A DNA stretch of 64,000 nucleotides from positions 62,001 to 126,000 of the forward strand of contig JAMQCK010000026.1 in assembly GCA_024196135.1 (NCBI GenBank), given 5' to 3'. Below, one piece after another: positions 44,570-55,517 of the stretch. Source of the DNA: Pleurotus ostreatus/Saccharomyces cerevisiae fusant (taxonomy: Eukaryota > Opisthokonta). Under the pieces are notes generated by a model. It made no database searches, was not told the origin of the DNA, and saw only the letters and a program-made list of their open reading frames with translations. Positions within the stretch are counted from its first letter, which is position 1; every line of letters begins with the position of its first letter. A program made the translations under genes and the position numbers.

Positions 44570-45833
44570 TTAGAGGCAGGTAGTCTGCACGATCATGTCC
44601 GTGACTCGGTAGGGGTCTAGAGGGTGAATTAGATCGATGCGCATGCTCCGAGAAGATCGCAAACATACCAATGTTGGAGGCTGGGCGGCGGTCCTCCAGG
44701 TAGCCGAAGCCCTGCGCGGCGACGTTACGGGGAATACGGATGGACGCGCCACGGTTGGCAACGCCAGAGCTGAAGCTGCCGATGTGGCCGGTCTCATGGC
44801 GGCCGGTGAGACGGAGGTCGTTGTCCTCGCCGTACACAGCGATGTGCTCGTTGTGCTTCTTCGCGAGCTTCTCGATGGCGGCGTTAATCGCCTGAATGCC
44901 ACCAGGGTTGCGCATCGCCTCCGTCGAGTAGTTGGTGTGCGCACCGGCGCCGTTCCAGTCGCCAGCCAGGGGCTTCGGGTGGAAGGAGACCGTGATGCCC
45001 CACTGCTCGGCTACGCGGACGAGGAGGTAACGAGCCATCCAGAGGTGGTCGCCCATGGTGATGCCCTCACAAGGACCGACCTGGAACTCCCACTGCGAGG
45101 GCATGACCTCCGCGTTGATCCCACTGATGTTGATACCAGCGTACAGGCAGCAGCGGTAGTGGGCCTCAATCAGATCGCGGGCGAAGACCTTGCCGGCACC
45201 TGACCCAGGATCAGCCGCTATGTTTTGAGCGGTCTCACGATCAATACGTACCGGCACCGCAGTAGTATGGGCCCTGGGGACCCGGGAAACCGCCCTTGGG
45301 CCAGCCGTAGGGACGACCATCTTCGCCGAACAGGGTGTACTCCTGCTCGATGCCGAACCACGGGTGCTCGTCCTTGGCAAGGTCCATCGTCTTCTTGGCA
45401 TTGTGACGGTGGTTGGTACGGTTGGGGGTGCCGTCGTTGTTGTAGCACTCTGCCAGGACAAGGATGTTGTCACCACCGCGGAAGGGGTCCTTGAAGATGG
45501 CAGCCGGGCGAAGGTAGACATCGGAGTCATGTCCCGGGGCCTGGTTGGTGGAGGAACCGTCGAAGTCCCAAATACGGAGCTGGCCGATGTCCGTGACCTT
45601 CTTGGACACAGTCTGTGGGCGTGCTTTCAGCTGGGGAGTTATGCGGTATTTCTGCTGGTGCGCACCGTCGTCTTGGAGCGCAGACCACCGTCGCCGTCGA
45701 TCCAGACATCTGCGATAAGATCAGCACGATTCGCGGTCGGTGGGGACTGCTACTTACACTCCGCCTGGACCTTCTCGCCCTGGTCGAGAGCGAGGAAAGG
45801 CTGGAGGAGATCGTTGCGGTAGGTGGCGGTCAT
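44570..45833 (-). CDS. GLN1: Glutamine synthetase
   Basis: Condenses glutamate and ammonium with ATP hydrolysis to glutamine. Exons 45758-45833, 45666-45709, 45252-45612, 44669-45199 and 44570-44616 give 352 aa, the size of eukaryotic GSII. Blocks include [35 protein letters not shown] (interrupted by an intron before [14 protein letters not shown]), [36 protein letters not shown], and the metal/ATP-site segments [20 protein letters not shown] and [20 protein letters not shown]. The upstream region holds TATA-, CCAAT- and GATA-like sites fitting nitrogen control. Confidence 0.97.
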
Positions 45834-46506
45834 TGCGGACAACTGGATGGCGGGATGAACCAAGAAGATTTGGGGACCACCGCCGAGTCACCTGCTTTAT
45901 ATCCAGTGACAATAACTCCATATGGCAAACAGCCGGAAGTATCTCAGGGACCAGTCGGCCGTCGGCTATTGGGCCAGGCCTGCTCGCCTCTCCGAGCGTT
46001 CGATAAGCGCGCCATCACACATCCCGCTCCTGTCGCGAGCCATCGATTTGTGCGCGATCCCGCAGTGCTCACAAGCCCTCTGCGGCCAGAAAATGCTGCT
46101 CAAACCCCCTCAAGAGCGTTGTTCCTACGTCAACGCGGAATGACATATGGATCAAAGTGCCACACGGCGGCGCCGACGCTCCGCCCATAGCCCCACGGCT
46201 CTGCGCCCCGGAAAATGCAGTTCATGCGCCTGCGCGATGCGGCGAGATCCCATTCGCTGAGCCCACAAGGCTGGGCAGTGAATTGAATCCAGAATACAAC
46301 ACGATAACGAGAGCGATACACGACCGAAATGCCTGGGTCTCTACGCAGCATGAGCCGGTCACGCGCCGCGCTACCAGGCGCCGCGAGCAGCTGGCGAGCA
46401 GGATACGACAGCCTTCACTAGCTGACAGATAGACGCGCGTGCCTACATCAGGGGACCTTGAAAGGAGATGGTCTGCTTGTCGTCGAGCGGCGATACGACG
46501 ATGGGG
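45834..46506 (-). promoter_or_regulatory. GLN1 promoter region
   Basis: 673 bp between GLN1 and the AP-1 sigma stop, read on the minus strand towards GLN1. A TATAAAG lies at 45895-45901, 62 bp before the ATG. A CCAAT box is at 45968-45972 and a GATAAG (plus-strand orientation) at 46002-46007. GATA factors of the AreA/Gln3 type regulate glutamine synthetase in other fungi; one site alone is weak support. No gene is visible here. Confidence 0.4.
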
Positions 46507-47311
46507 CTAACCGCTTCTAGAACCCAGGCGAGCCATAGTGTCTTCGGAATTCTCTTGCTCCTCGACCGTATCAGCCTGCGTTACCTGGAAAGGACCAGTC
46601 AATACAATATATCCGTTTCAGGTCGCCATTGGCCACATACCACCCTGAGGACGGACTTCTTGGACGACTCTTGCAGTTCGCCTGCGATGATCAACTCGTC
46701 TAGAATCTACGCGGTCAATGGGTTAGCGAACGTAATGCAGCAGCGTCTGGGCACGTTTCGTACGGAATATGCCTTCTGGAAATTGAAGATCCTGCGAGAA
46801 CGAGCATTCAGATCGCGTCCCTGCGTTCATTTATACGACCACACGTACAAGTCCAGCTCGCACACCTGCAGCGACTGTCAGCATGCAAGCAAAGCTACGC
46901 CCCGGCATACAGGACGTACGTTTCCAAAGTAGCGATCGAGGACCTCCACGTAGCGATGGATGATCTCCAGCGTAATCAGCTCGTTGTCGCTCGAGCTAAT
47001 GCCGCATACGAAGAACAGCGAGGCGTAACGGCGGTAAACCACCTTCGTGTCTATTCAAGTTCAGCGCTTGGCATGTCAAGTAGACACTCTTCACGCACCC
47101 TTGTATTCAAGGAAGTTGCACATCCTCGTTCGCCTGGCGAGCACGAGCTGCGTCACGTCCTTTATGATCTTGGCCTTGACCTTCGGCGCCATCGTGGAGA
47201 ACCATTTCGCTAGGCGGACTTTGCCTACATTCTCAGAGATGAGAGACAGCCTTGAGAAGTACGAAAAAGCAGCATGCCTTGCCGCGAAACGAGCAGGATG
47301 TAGTTGATCAT
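46507..47311 (-). CDS. APS1: AP-1 adaptor complex sigma subunit
   Basis: Small chain of the clathrin adaptor AP-1 acting between trans-Golgi and endosomes. Exons 47278-47311, 47099-47224, 46920-47050, 46849-46865, 46764-46791, 46641-46706 and 46507-46584 give 159 aa, exactly the family size. Blocks are [20 protein letters not shown], the [12 protein letters not shown] segment, [55 protein letters not shown] and SSKKSVLR. The AP-1 rather than AP-2 assignment follows from the VCELDLIFNF block. Intron 1 is GC-AG. Exon 4 has 17 nt and exon 5 has 28 nt, so no exon after the third shows up as an obvious ORF. Confidence 0.93.
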
Positions 47312-47574
47312 CGCAGTGAATGACTGCCGAAAGCAGCAACGCGCCGGGCAAAGCGGCGGGCTTGCGCACGTGTCACAGTGATCGGCCCGCCTCGGCCGAC
47401 GGAGCGCCGCCAACACAATGCAGGTTGACGGCGCCTCCCCCACTCCCCGCCGCGGCCCCCATAGCCCCCCGCGAATTCTCCACGGACAAGTGCTTGGTCT
47501 GATCGACCAGTTGGATGCGTGACAATAGAGAGCGATGCGATCGATGCAAGTAAATACAGTGTACGGCAGGATAA

Positions 47575-48598
47575 TCACAAGTCGAAGTCCGAATCATCGT
47601 CGTCGTCCCTTGCAGTACTCCGTATGTTCTTCTGCGTCCTCGTATTTGTGGACGTAGCGGCGGACTTCATGCGCCTCTCCCCCCTCTCGCTCTCATCCGA
47701 ATCAGAGTCAACATCGCTGTCATTCCCCTTGGGTAACCGCTTCGGAGGGATGATAGCACCCGCGACGATCAGCAACGCTTCCAGCTCTGTTGAGGCCATC
47801 AGCATGATTCCCCATGCACACAACAGCTTGCCTCACCCTCTATCCTCCTCTCCCTATCCTTCCCCCAGCTTACCAGCTGGTTCACAAGCTCCCCCGCGCG
47901 GTAGACGAGGAACATCGGTATTCGCTCATCCGGCAGGTTCGGGATGCACTTGTCGCCCACAATAGACACGAACTTCGTGCGTGGATGCCGCGCCGCGAGG
48001 ATTTCGACATGCCGCTTGACGAGGTCGGACCGCGGGATCCTGCGCGCTTGCCGTTAGCTTACCCACTCATCATCGTATACCAACGTACGACGCACCCATC
48101 TTTGTACAGGAAGCATACGACGCCTGTTCCCAGTCCCTTCTTGGGCTTATCCCCGTCGCCCTTGCGATCGTCATCTTCCAGATCCTCGTCCTCCGCCTGC
48201 ACATCTTCCCCCGTCTCATTCTCCATACTTGCTTCCGTCACTTCCCTTGTATAGTCGTCCCTCCCGATCGGATACACCCTCCCAAACCGCCCCAGCTCGC
48301 GCTCCTTCCTCGCCTCCGCCTCTCGTTGCTTGCGCAGCCGCTCGAGGTAGCGCTCCGTCTCCTCGTCCGCCTCCTCCGCGAGCTCGCGCAGCTCGTCGTC
48401 GAGCATCTCGTCGTATTCTTCTTCCTTCGTCTTCAGGACGGGAGATGGGGAGCGGGACTTTGGGGGGAGTGCGGGAAGGATGCCATGTTTGCGGAGTGCG
48501 TCGTTGCTGAGAGGGGAACGCGTTCAGTATAGTGGCTAAGCGCGCGATCGGGCAGACAATGCGTACAATTCGGTATCCTCGTTGGGGTTCAGTGTCAT
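47575..48598 (-). CDS. Phosducin-like protein, PhLP2/Plp2 type
   Basis: Thioredoxin-fold co-chaperone; yeast Plp2 works with the chaperonin CCT in actin and tubulin folding. Exons 48567-48598, 48096-48506, 47874-48039 and 47575-47826 give 286 aa. The N-terminus MTLNPNEDTEFNDALRKHGI is the classic start. It is followed by a charged helix rich in E and R, the RDYTREVTEAS-like segment DDYTREVTEAS, and the thioredoxin fold with GTGVVCFLYKDGIP, TKFVSIVGDKCIPNLPDERI and MFLVYRAGELVNQL. The tail is basic then acidic (DDDDDSDFDL). The final acceptor was taken at 47827 because it restores the AWG block seen in relatives; a nearer AG shifts the frame. Confidence 0.88.
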
Positions 48599-49099
48599 CT
48601 TGCTTAGGCTTGTTCGTGCGCTCGAACGATTATTATTGTGGGGAAAGGGGGGAGTTGGAATAGCTGCGCTGTACAATTGACGTGGCGCGCAGAATGCAGC
48701 GCGGGGGTCGCAGTCGATGTGCGCAGACAAGGCGCTCAGCTGATGGTCGATTTTCCCACGATGCATTATCGTGTGTCCCCATAAGGCAGGCTTCCTGCTC
48801 CCACGCAGCTGAACGGCGGCAGCCACTCCTACCTTCCTCCAGTCTTTCAGCTGAACCAAGCAGACCTGACCATCTGAACGGCCAACCTCACGCTTCGAAA
48901 TCCAGAAAGGTCCTGAGTCGGCATTAACGATACTCGGACCGGGTGCCCGACGCCCTGCAGATCGCCCGCTGATGAGATCATCGACGCGTCTTACCATCGC
49001 CCATCGTGACGCGCGCCGCGACCCAGGCGCATATAAGACGCCCAGCATGTTCGGGACCACGTACACACCTTGCTCTCCGCTACCACACTCATCGTCAAC
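48599..49099. promoter_or_regulatory. Bidirectional promoter PLP2 / TSPO
   Basis: 501 bp between divergent ATGs. A TATAAG lies at 49032-49037, 63 bp before the TspO start codon. One ACGCGT occurs near 48984. I see nothing else. Confidence 0.4.
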
Positions 49100-49882
49100 A
49101 TGCCTCTCGCCATCCCCACCATCCTGCTCGAGGCCGTTCGCAACCCGGTCGTCGCAGTCGGTCTGCCGCTGACCCTTGGTTGGGCTAGCGGCTTCCCCAC
49201 CGCCAAGGTCGTTCGGGAGCCCTGGTATCAGGTGCGTGACCTTCACGGAAAATTGGAGCTATGCGCTGACGCGTCGTAGAACTTGAACGCGCCTCCTGGC
49301 CGTCCTCCTCGTCAGGTCTTCCCTATCGTCTGGCCCATCCTCTATGCCTGTACGTGCACATCATATGCCCTCGGACAAGATCTCACCAATGCTATGCAGC
49401 CATGGGGTACGCGGCTCACGTCGCGGCTAAGTCTCTGGAGACCACCATCACACCCTCAGGACGGTGAGTTAGTCTGTGCCTACCCGCTGACCTCTCTCTG
49501 AAGTTTCGCAGTGACGCACTGAACACCGGCCTTGCCATCTACTACGGTCAGCTGGTCCTCAACTTTGCGTGGTCATCCACGTTCTTCGGTGCCAAGCAGG
49601 TCCGTGCAAATCAGAAATAACTCAGAATGAGACGCTGACGACACGGCCTTCTTCAGATTGGCTTTGCTCTTCTTGACAGCGCTGCACTTCTGGGCTCTGT
49701 TGTGTATATGACCGTAAGCTAACTTGTCCCGACTCTGCAATTTATGTGGCTGACCTGCCTCCTAGAAATTATGGGATGGGCCGACGCGCGGGCAGACGAC
49801 AGTCCTGCTCGCGCCGTACTGCTTGTGGGCAGCGTTCGCTACCTACCTGAACGGCGGCTACTACTACTTGAACTGCATGTAA
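49100..49882 (+). CDS. TspO/MBR family membrane protein (translocator protein)
   Basis: Five-helix membrane protein related to the mitochondrial translocator protein and bacterial tryptophan-rich sensory protein; binds porphyrins and sterols in other organisms. Exons 49100-49231, 49280-49349, 49400-49463, 49512-49599, 49657-49713 and 49766-49882 give 175 aa. Typical blocks are LTLGWASGFPTAKVVREPWY, the PPRQVFPIVWPILY segment (WxPxW type), GLAIYYGQLVLNFAWSSTFF and LLAPYCLWAAFATYLNGGYY. The intron positions fall in or near loops. Its role in this fungus cannot be read from the sequence. Confidence 0.93.
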
Positions 49883-50192
49883 TTGGGCCAAGTGCATAGT
49901 CTATCCGAGGGCGTAATTAAAGGAACAAATTGAAGCAATCGTATATCATATACACAACACAATTCATGCACTGAACAATCAAACTCGACTTGTAAACGAC
50001 TGTCGTGCACTTTCTGCGGACAAAAAAGACATTTCTCAGACAATTATGGGCCCGAAACCGCGCCGCGCCGCGACGCCTGCCCTTCCTTTCGGGGATTTCG
50101 CGATTTTTGATAATTGAGCAGGTCTATTCTTAGGTTCATTGTCCAGATCGCGCAGAACTTGGCGGCGAGGAGTCATCTCGCTCTCAACACCC
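49883..50192. promoter_or_regulatory. HIS4 upstream region
   Basis: 310 bp between two plus-strand genes, with the TspO 3' UTR and the HIS4 promoter. I found no clear Gcn4-type TGACTC site. Confidence 0.35.
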
Positions 50193-52865
50193 ATGTCGCC
50201 CTTCCTGCCCCTCCTCGACAGCGAGGACGATGCGCTGCTGACGTCCCTCGAGCGCATCGGCCCTGTCGTCGTCCCATCGTCGCGCTTGGCTGGTGGAGAC
50301 GTCCCCCTCCACTCACTCATTCTCGTCGATCATGTTACTACACTCAACGTCGACGAGCTCATTACGTGGCTCGATGCTGGCGCGGACAAGATTATAATCC
50401 CCCTTTCATGGGCGAAGGATGCAGTCGACACGATCCCGGCAGAGCGCCTCCTGGTACTCCTAGACGTGAACAACTTTAGCGCCGTCTCGGCCAAGATCAC
50501 TAGCGGTGTCTCTGGCGTGCTTGTGAAGGCGCCGACGTACGATCTCGACCTCATTTCCTCGATCTCAAAGTTCTTCGGCAAAACGTCCGTGCACGTACTT
50601 CCTACCACGACTTCCCCTCCGTCCCCGTCAGACATCCGCGCACTCAAGGGCGTCTCGGCTACTCTCGTCCTCCCCTGCTCTCAACTCACTATCGGCGCTA
50701 CCTCATCATCCCAAATCAATGTTGCCGATGCCTTCCTCGCCCCCCTCATCTCCGATCGCCCAGACGGTCTCTTCCCAACCGTCGTTTGTGACGAGACAGG
50801 TCACTCCCTCGGCCTGGTTTACTCATCCACAGAATCGGTCAAGGAGACGATCCTGACTGGAAAGGGTGTCTACCAGTCGCGCAAGCACGGTCTTTGGAGG
50901 AAGGGGGAGACCTCGGGCGCCACGCAGGACGTCGTAGGCATCCGCGTCGACTGCGACTCGGACAGTCTCGAATTTCGCGTCGTTCAGCACGGCACCGGCT
51001 TCTGCCATCTCGATCGGGGATCGTGCTTCGGTGAGCTCAAGGGACTGGCAGCCCTTGAGCACACGCTGGCATCACGCTTCGCCTCTGCGCCCGAGGGATC
51101 ATACACTAAGCGTCTCTTCAACGACGCGTCACTGCTGCAAAGCAAGATCACGGAGGAGGCAGATGAGCTCTGCCGCGCGGAGACCGCGGACGACGTCGCC
51201 TTCGAGGCTGCCGACCTCCTCTACTTTGCTCTCACCAAATGCATCGCGTCCGGCATCGGCATCGCAGACATCGAGCGCTTCCTCGACAGGAAGGCCGCGC
51301 GCGTAACGCGTCGCCCTGGGAATGCAAAGCCGCAGTTCGTCAAGCCTGCACAGGCAGCGCCGCCATCAAAACCAGCAGCCGCACCCGTTGACCCCGACGC
51401 CCCCATCCGCATGCGCACCTCAGACTTCGCCGCCGCCTCCAAGGAGGAGCGCGCCGCGCTCCTGCGTCGCCCTGTCCTGCGCTCGGACGAGATGATCGCA
51501 AAGGTGAAGCCGATCGTGGACGACGTGCGCGCGCGAGGCGACGCCGCGCTCATCGAGCTTACTGCGAAGTTCGATCGCGTGCAGCTGGACTCGGTGATCA
51601 TTCGCCCCCCTTTCGCTCCGGAGGCTACTGCTGGGCTCGATCCTGCCGTGCGCGAGGCGATCGATGCGGCGTACGCGAATGTGAAGAAGTTCCACGCCGC
51701 GCAGCTCGACTCCGCACCCCTGTCCGTCGAGACGATGCCGGGTGTGGTTTGTAGGCGATTCGCCAGGCCAGTCGCGCGCGTCGGTCTGTACGTCCCAGGA
51801 GGCACAGCCATTCTGCCCTCGACAGCCCTCCACCTCGGCGTGCCCGCACAGGTCGCAGGCTGCCGCGAGATCGTCATGGCCACACCACCACGTCCTGACG
51901 GCAGCATCTCTCCCGAGGTCATGTACGCCGCGCAGCTCGTGGGCGCGAGCGCCATTCTCAAGGCTGGTGGCGCGCAGGCCGTTGCTGCTCTCGCTTACGG
52001 CACGGCGACGGTACCCAAAGTCGACAAGATCTTCGGGCCGGGTAATCAGTGGGTGACGGCGGCGAAGATGTTGGTGCAGAATGACACGGATGCGCTGGTG
52101 TCCATCGACATGCCGGCGGGCCCGTCGGAGGTGCTGGTATGTTGACATTGCCGTTTACCGAGTGAGACCGTCGGGCTAACGCAACCCAGGTCATCGCGGA
52201 CCACACGTCAGACCCCGCCTTCGTAGCCGCCGACCTGCTCTCCCAGGCCGAGCACGGCGTTGACTCCCAAGTCGTTCTCGTCTCCGTCTCACTCGACGAC
52301 GACGCCATCGCTGCCATCGAGGCTGAGGTCGACAAGCAGGCGCGCGCCCTCCCACGCGTGGATATCATCCGGGAGTCCATCCCCAAGAGTTTGATCGTCA
52401 AGACCACGTCCGTCGAGGAGGCGATCGCATTCTCGAACGACTATGCGCCGGAGCACCTGATTCTGCACCTCGAGAACGCGCCCACGCACGTTGCCGCGAT
52501 TGAGAATGCCGGCAGCGTATTTGTGGGACCGTACACGCCGGAGAGGTGATTGTTCATCCCGCAGATCTCTGCGCACAATTCAGACCGCCATCATTATCCC
52601 TTGTATACGCGGGATATGCTAACCCACCCATCACAGCTGTGGCGACTACGCATCGGGCACAAACCACACGCTTCCGACGAACGGCTACGCGCGGCAATTC
52701 AGCGGCGTGAACACGCAGTCGTTCCAAAAGCACTTGACGTCGCAGGAGATTACGGCGGAGGGGCTGAGGGGTCTTGGCCCCATTGTTGCGACGCTGGCGG
52801 ACTGCGAGGGGCTGGGGGCGCACGCGAATGCGGTTCGCATTCGCCTGTCGAGAGCGCAGCAGTAG
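50193..52865 (+). CDS. HIS4: Trifunctional histidine biosynthesis protein His4
   Basis: Carries phosphoribosyl-AMP cyclohydrolase (HisI), phosphoribosyl-ATP pyrophosphohydrolase (HisE) and histidinol dehydrogenase (HisD), steps 2, 3 and the last two oxidations of histidine synthesis. Exons 50193-52136, 52190-52545 and 52637-52865 give 842 aa. HisI shows [30 protein letters not shown] and [12 protein letters not shown]. HisE shows [12 protein letters not shown] and [14 protein letters not shown]. HisD starts about residue 410 and carries [66 protein letters not shown] and [20 protein letters not shown]. The order I-E-D is that of ascomycete His4. The start is the ATG at 50193; an upstream frame opens only on TTG. 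Confidence 0.97.
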
Positions 52866-53286
52866 AAAAAGGCCTCCAATTGTATCAAGGGCCACCTGAA
52901 GGTGGGCAAAAGTACCAATGTATCATGTTGTATATTCTTCTCGATCATTAGACGAAAGCTAGAGGATGCGGAAATTGTCACAAATGATCTTGCCAACTAG
53001 CCTCATCCCTCTCCTTTCACCGTACCAAGCTCAGAGCGCCGTTAGAGTCGCATGGCACTTTGATATCGTCCAAGACTCCGTCCGCATTATTCAGTCCGCT
53101 ACATAGGTATAATGTACTTCATGGCCTGGTGGCACATACTTACATGATCTGGGAGGCACCGAAGCCTGCACCAATTTCCAAGATTTCCAAGACGTACTTC
53201 TCGACACTCTCGGGCTAGCACACCGAGGTTCCCATGAGCTAGCACATCGAGGTTCCCATGAGCTAGCACATCGAGGTTTCCATGCG
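52866..53286. other. Convergent 3' intergenic region (HIS4 / hydrolase) with a minisatellite
   Basis: 421 bp between two stop codons. Its right end (53215-53286) is a 24-bp tandem repeat described separately. The rest shows nothing notable. Confidence 0.5.
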
Positions 53287-53297
53287 CTAGCACTCCG
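53215..53297. repeat. 24-bp minisatellite, three copies plus a partial fourth, ending in the hydrolase stop codon
   Basis: Copies start at 53215, 53239 and 53263, each beginning CTAGCACA and ending CATGAG or CATGCG, and a partial fourth starts at 53287. The first three bases of the fourth (CTA) are the stop codon TAG of the hydrolase on the minus strand. Copies 1 and 2 differ at one base, copy 3 by two. Confidence 0.9.
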
Positions 53298-55292
53298 CCA
53301 CCCAGTCCATAATCTTCGTATGCGACTGGCCGCCGATCATCATAGCCTGCCCATGGACGGCATGAGGGTCGAAGATCAGACCCTTGCGCACGCCGTGAGA
53401 GGTGAGGTACTTCTTGACGCGCTGGATAGGCGTCAGTCATTTTTCCCTCGTCCTCGTCGGTTGAGGGAATTCCCCCGTAGGTCGGGGGAAAAGGCCGCTC
53501 GATGCTACTCACCGCCGCATTCAAGATCGAATCCCTCCCACCAACAACAAACATCGACCGGTGCGGATCGCGCGCATTCGGTATTTCCTCGTAGAACAGC
53601 GAGTTGGAGGACCAGTCGAAGTGGCGCTGGAGGAGGTTCGCGACGCCGAGCTCGGAGCCAACGAAGTAGTACATGAGGAGTTCGATGCCCTGGGGAGGGA
53701 AGGGATGATTGTTAGAACACACGTAAAGAGGGTTCCGAGAGTGAGGGAAAGACAAGCCGACTCACATTCTTCGGCTGTCTGTATAAGAAGTTATAGCAAA
53801 CGTCGCCTTCCCAAGAGCAGAAGGTGACTGGGTCGACGAAGCAGCTGCGTGTGACGATGTTTGGGTAGTCCTTAAGCATCCACGCGTGGGTGTATGAGCC
53901 GCTGTGACAGTTCGTCAACACATATCCTCATCTCCCTCGCAACCCAACGTACTTCGAGTGACTGAGCATCGTCACCCCAGACGGACGCTTCTGCTTCGCC
54001 AACGCACGCGCGACCGCAATTTCGTCGTCCGAGCCAATGAACTCTTCCTGCAAGCTAGCCCACCCAAGCGACTCGATGAGCTTTGCGAGCCGCTTCGACG
54101 TCTCGCGCCGGCTGGGCGGGGAGAGGAAGCGCGGGTAGAAGATGTCCTGGCTGATGCTGGGCTGCAGGAGAAAGAGGACTGGGCGGTCGGAGAAGCGGGA
54201 AAAGAGGTAGTTGAGTTGCATGCTGTATTGGAGGAGGCTGAAGGGTGATGAGTAGACCATCAACAAGGAAAATAGAAGAGCATACCCTAAGCCGAGGCCA
54301 TGCACGAAGATGAGAGGCCGAGGGCCAGTTTCGGAATCCCAGGTGGGGGGTATGCGTAGCATGTATCTGATCAAGATTAGCGCCGGTGGACGAGCCATTG
54401 TTTCTGCAGTCCACCCACTCGAGACCATCGTAAGAGGCATAAGTAGCATTAAACTTATGCATGAGCCAGACGCGGATTGTGCGATTGACTGCCCATAGAG
54501 CAGCATAGAATGTGAACGGGCGCCAGTGGATATTGACCTTATCGACTGTAAGAAGTATAGGCTTTACGGCAGAGCTGGGTTCGGCAACGCGCTCAGGAAG
54601 GACAGTCCCAGCGCGCTTCTGCAATAGATCGAGTGTCTCATTCAAAGCAGCGCGATGCGTGTGGGGAAGCGTATCGAGCGGGGGAAGCGCGGCGTTGAAC
54701 ATGGACCAGTAGAGCCATTGCCGCACGTGATGGACGTCGATCGAAGACCACGGCGCGCCGCCGAACCAGTTGCGCAGAGTATGCCGGAAATCGACAGCGC
54801 GGGGGTCATGGCGTTCTAGCTGGATGATGTGCTCGGCGGGGGAGCCGGGGCGCGGGGCGTCGGTGGTTTCCTCATCGAAGCCATCCTCGGGCAGACTGGC
54901 GAGGCCAGCTTTGAGGATGCGCGTGAACTGGATCGTGAGCTCACGCAAGGAGCCGGGGCCGACGGGGGTAGGTCCCGCTACGCGACGGGAGAGATGATAG
55001 TAGTGGACGCTGAAGAACACCTACGATGACATGAGCAGTGTCCCTTGCGGACGTGGTCGTGCGGACGCACCTCGCAGAGCGCGAGCGTGAACAGAGCGAG
55101 ATAGCTCCAGCTGGCAGTGTACAGTCTGCCTGCGCGTAGTGTATAGATGACGAAGATCCAGGCGAGTGGAGGGACAAGCCAGAAGGGCGCGACGATGAGC
55201 AGGACGGCGTAGAAGGAGAGGGTATACGGCCGATGCGCGCGGGGTTCCTCTGCGATGTCGGACTTCATGTCGGTGGAATTAGGGTGTGGCAT
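53287..55292 (-). CDS. Membrane-anchored alpha/beta hydrolase
   Basis: Exons 55071-55292, 54419-55020, 54286-54366, 53953-54237, 53766-53901, 53513-53689 and 53287-53421 give 545 aa. Two or three N-terminal hydrophobic segments (LSFYAVLLIVAPFWLVPPLA and WSYLALFTLALCE) anchor it. A helical region of about 200 residues follows, then an alpha/beta hydrolase domain: PRPLIFVHGLGLG (oxyanion strand), LSHSNGSYTHAWML with nucleophile Ser396, and AVHGQ with catalytic His524. The nucleophile elbow is S-H-S-N-G instead of G-x-S-x-G. Substrate is unknown. The donor GTGGGT at 54418 and branch-like GCTAAT restore the frame before the HGLGLG strand. Confidence 0.78.
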
Positions 55293-55517
55293 AGGAGGGG
55301 GGTAAGGACAGGCGGGCGCTGCCTACAGCAGCAGCAGTGGCAGCACTCGGGTGCCGTCGACCGTGGCGAGCTCAGCAACTTGGGCGGACAAGTCGAACCG
55401 GCGCACAAATCAGCCAGCGGCCGGCATATCGTCCCGGCGATTTCCGGCCCGGGCTATCTCATCAATTTGTGTCTCCGGTTGATTCCTTGCCTTCTCCTCA
55501 TCCCTCGTCCTCCCGTC

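Noticed and set aside
930..52865. URA3 and HIS4 in one window, as would be seen with vector markers
   Set aside because: Both genes carry several native introns, have the same base composition as neighbours and sit among unrelated genes. They are endogenous.
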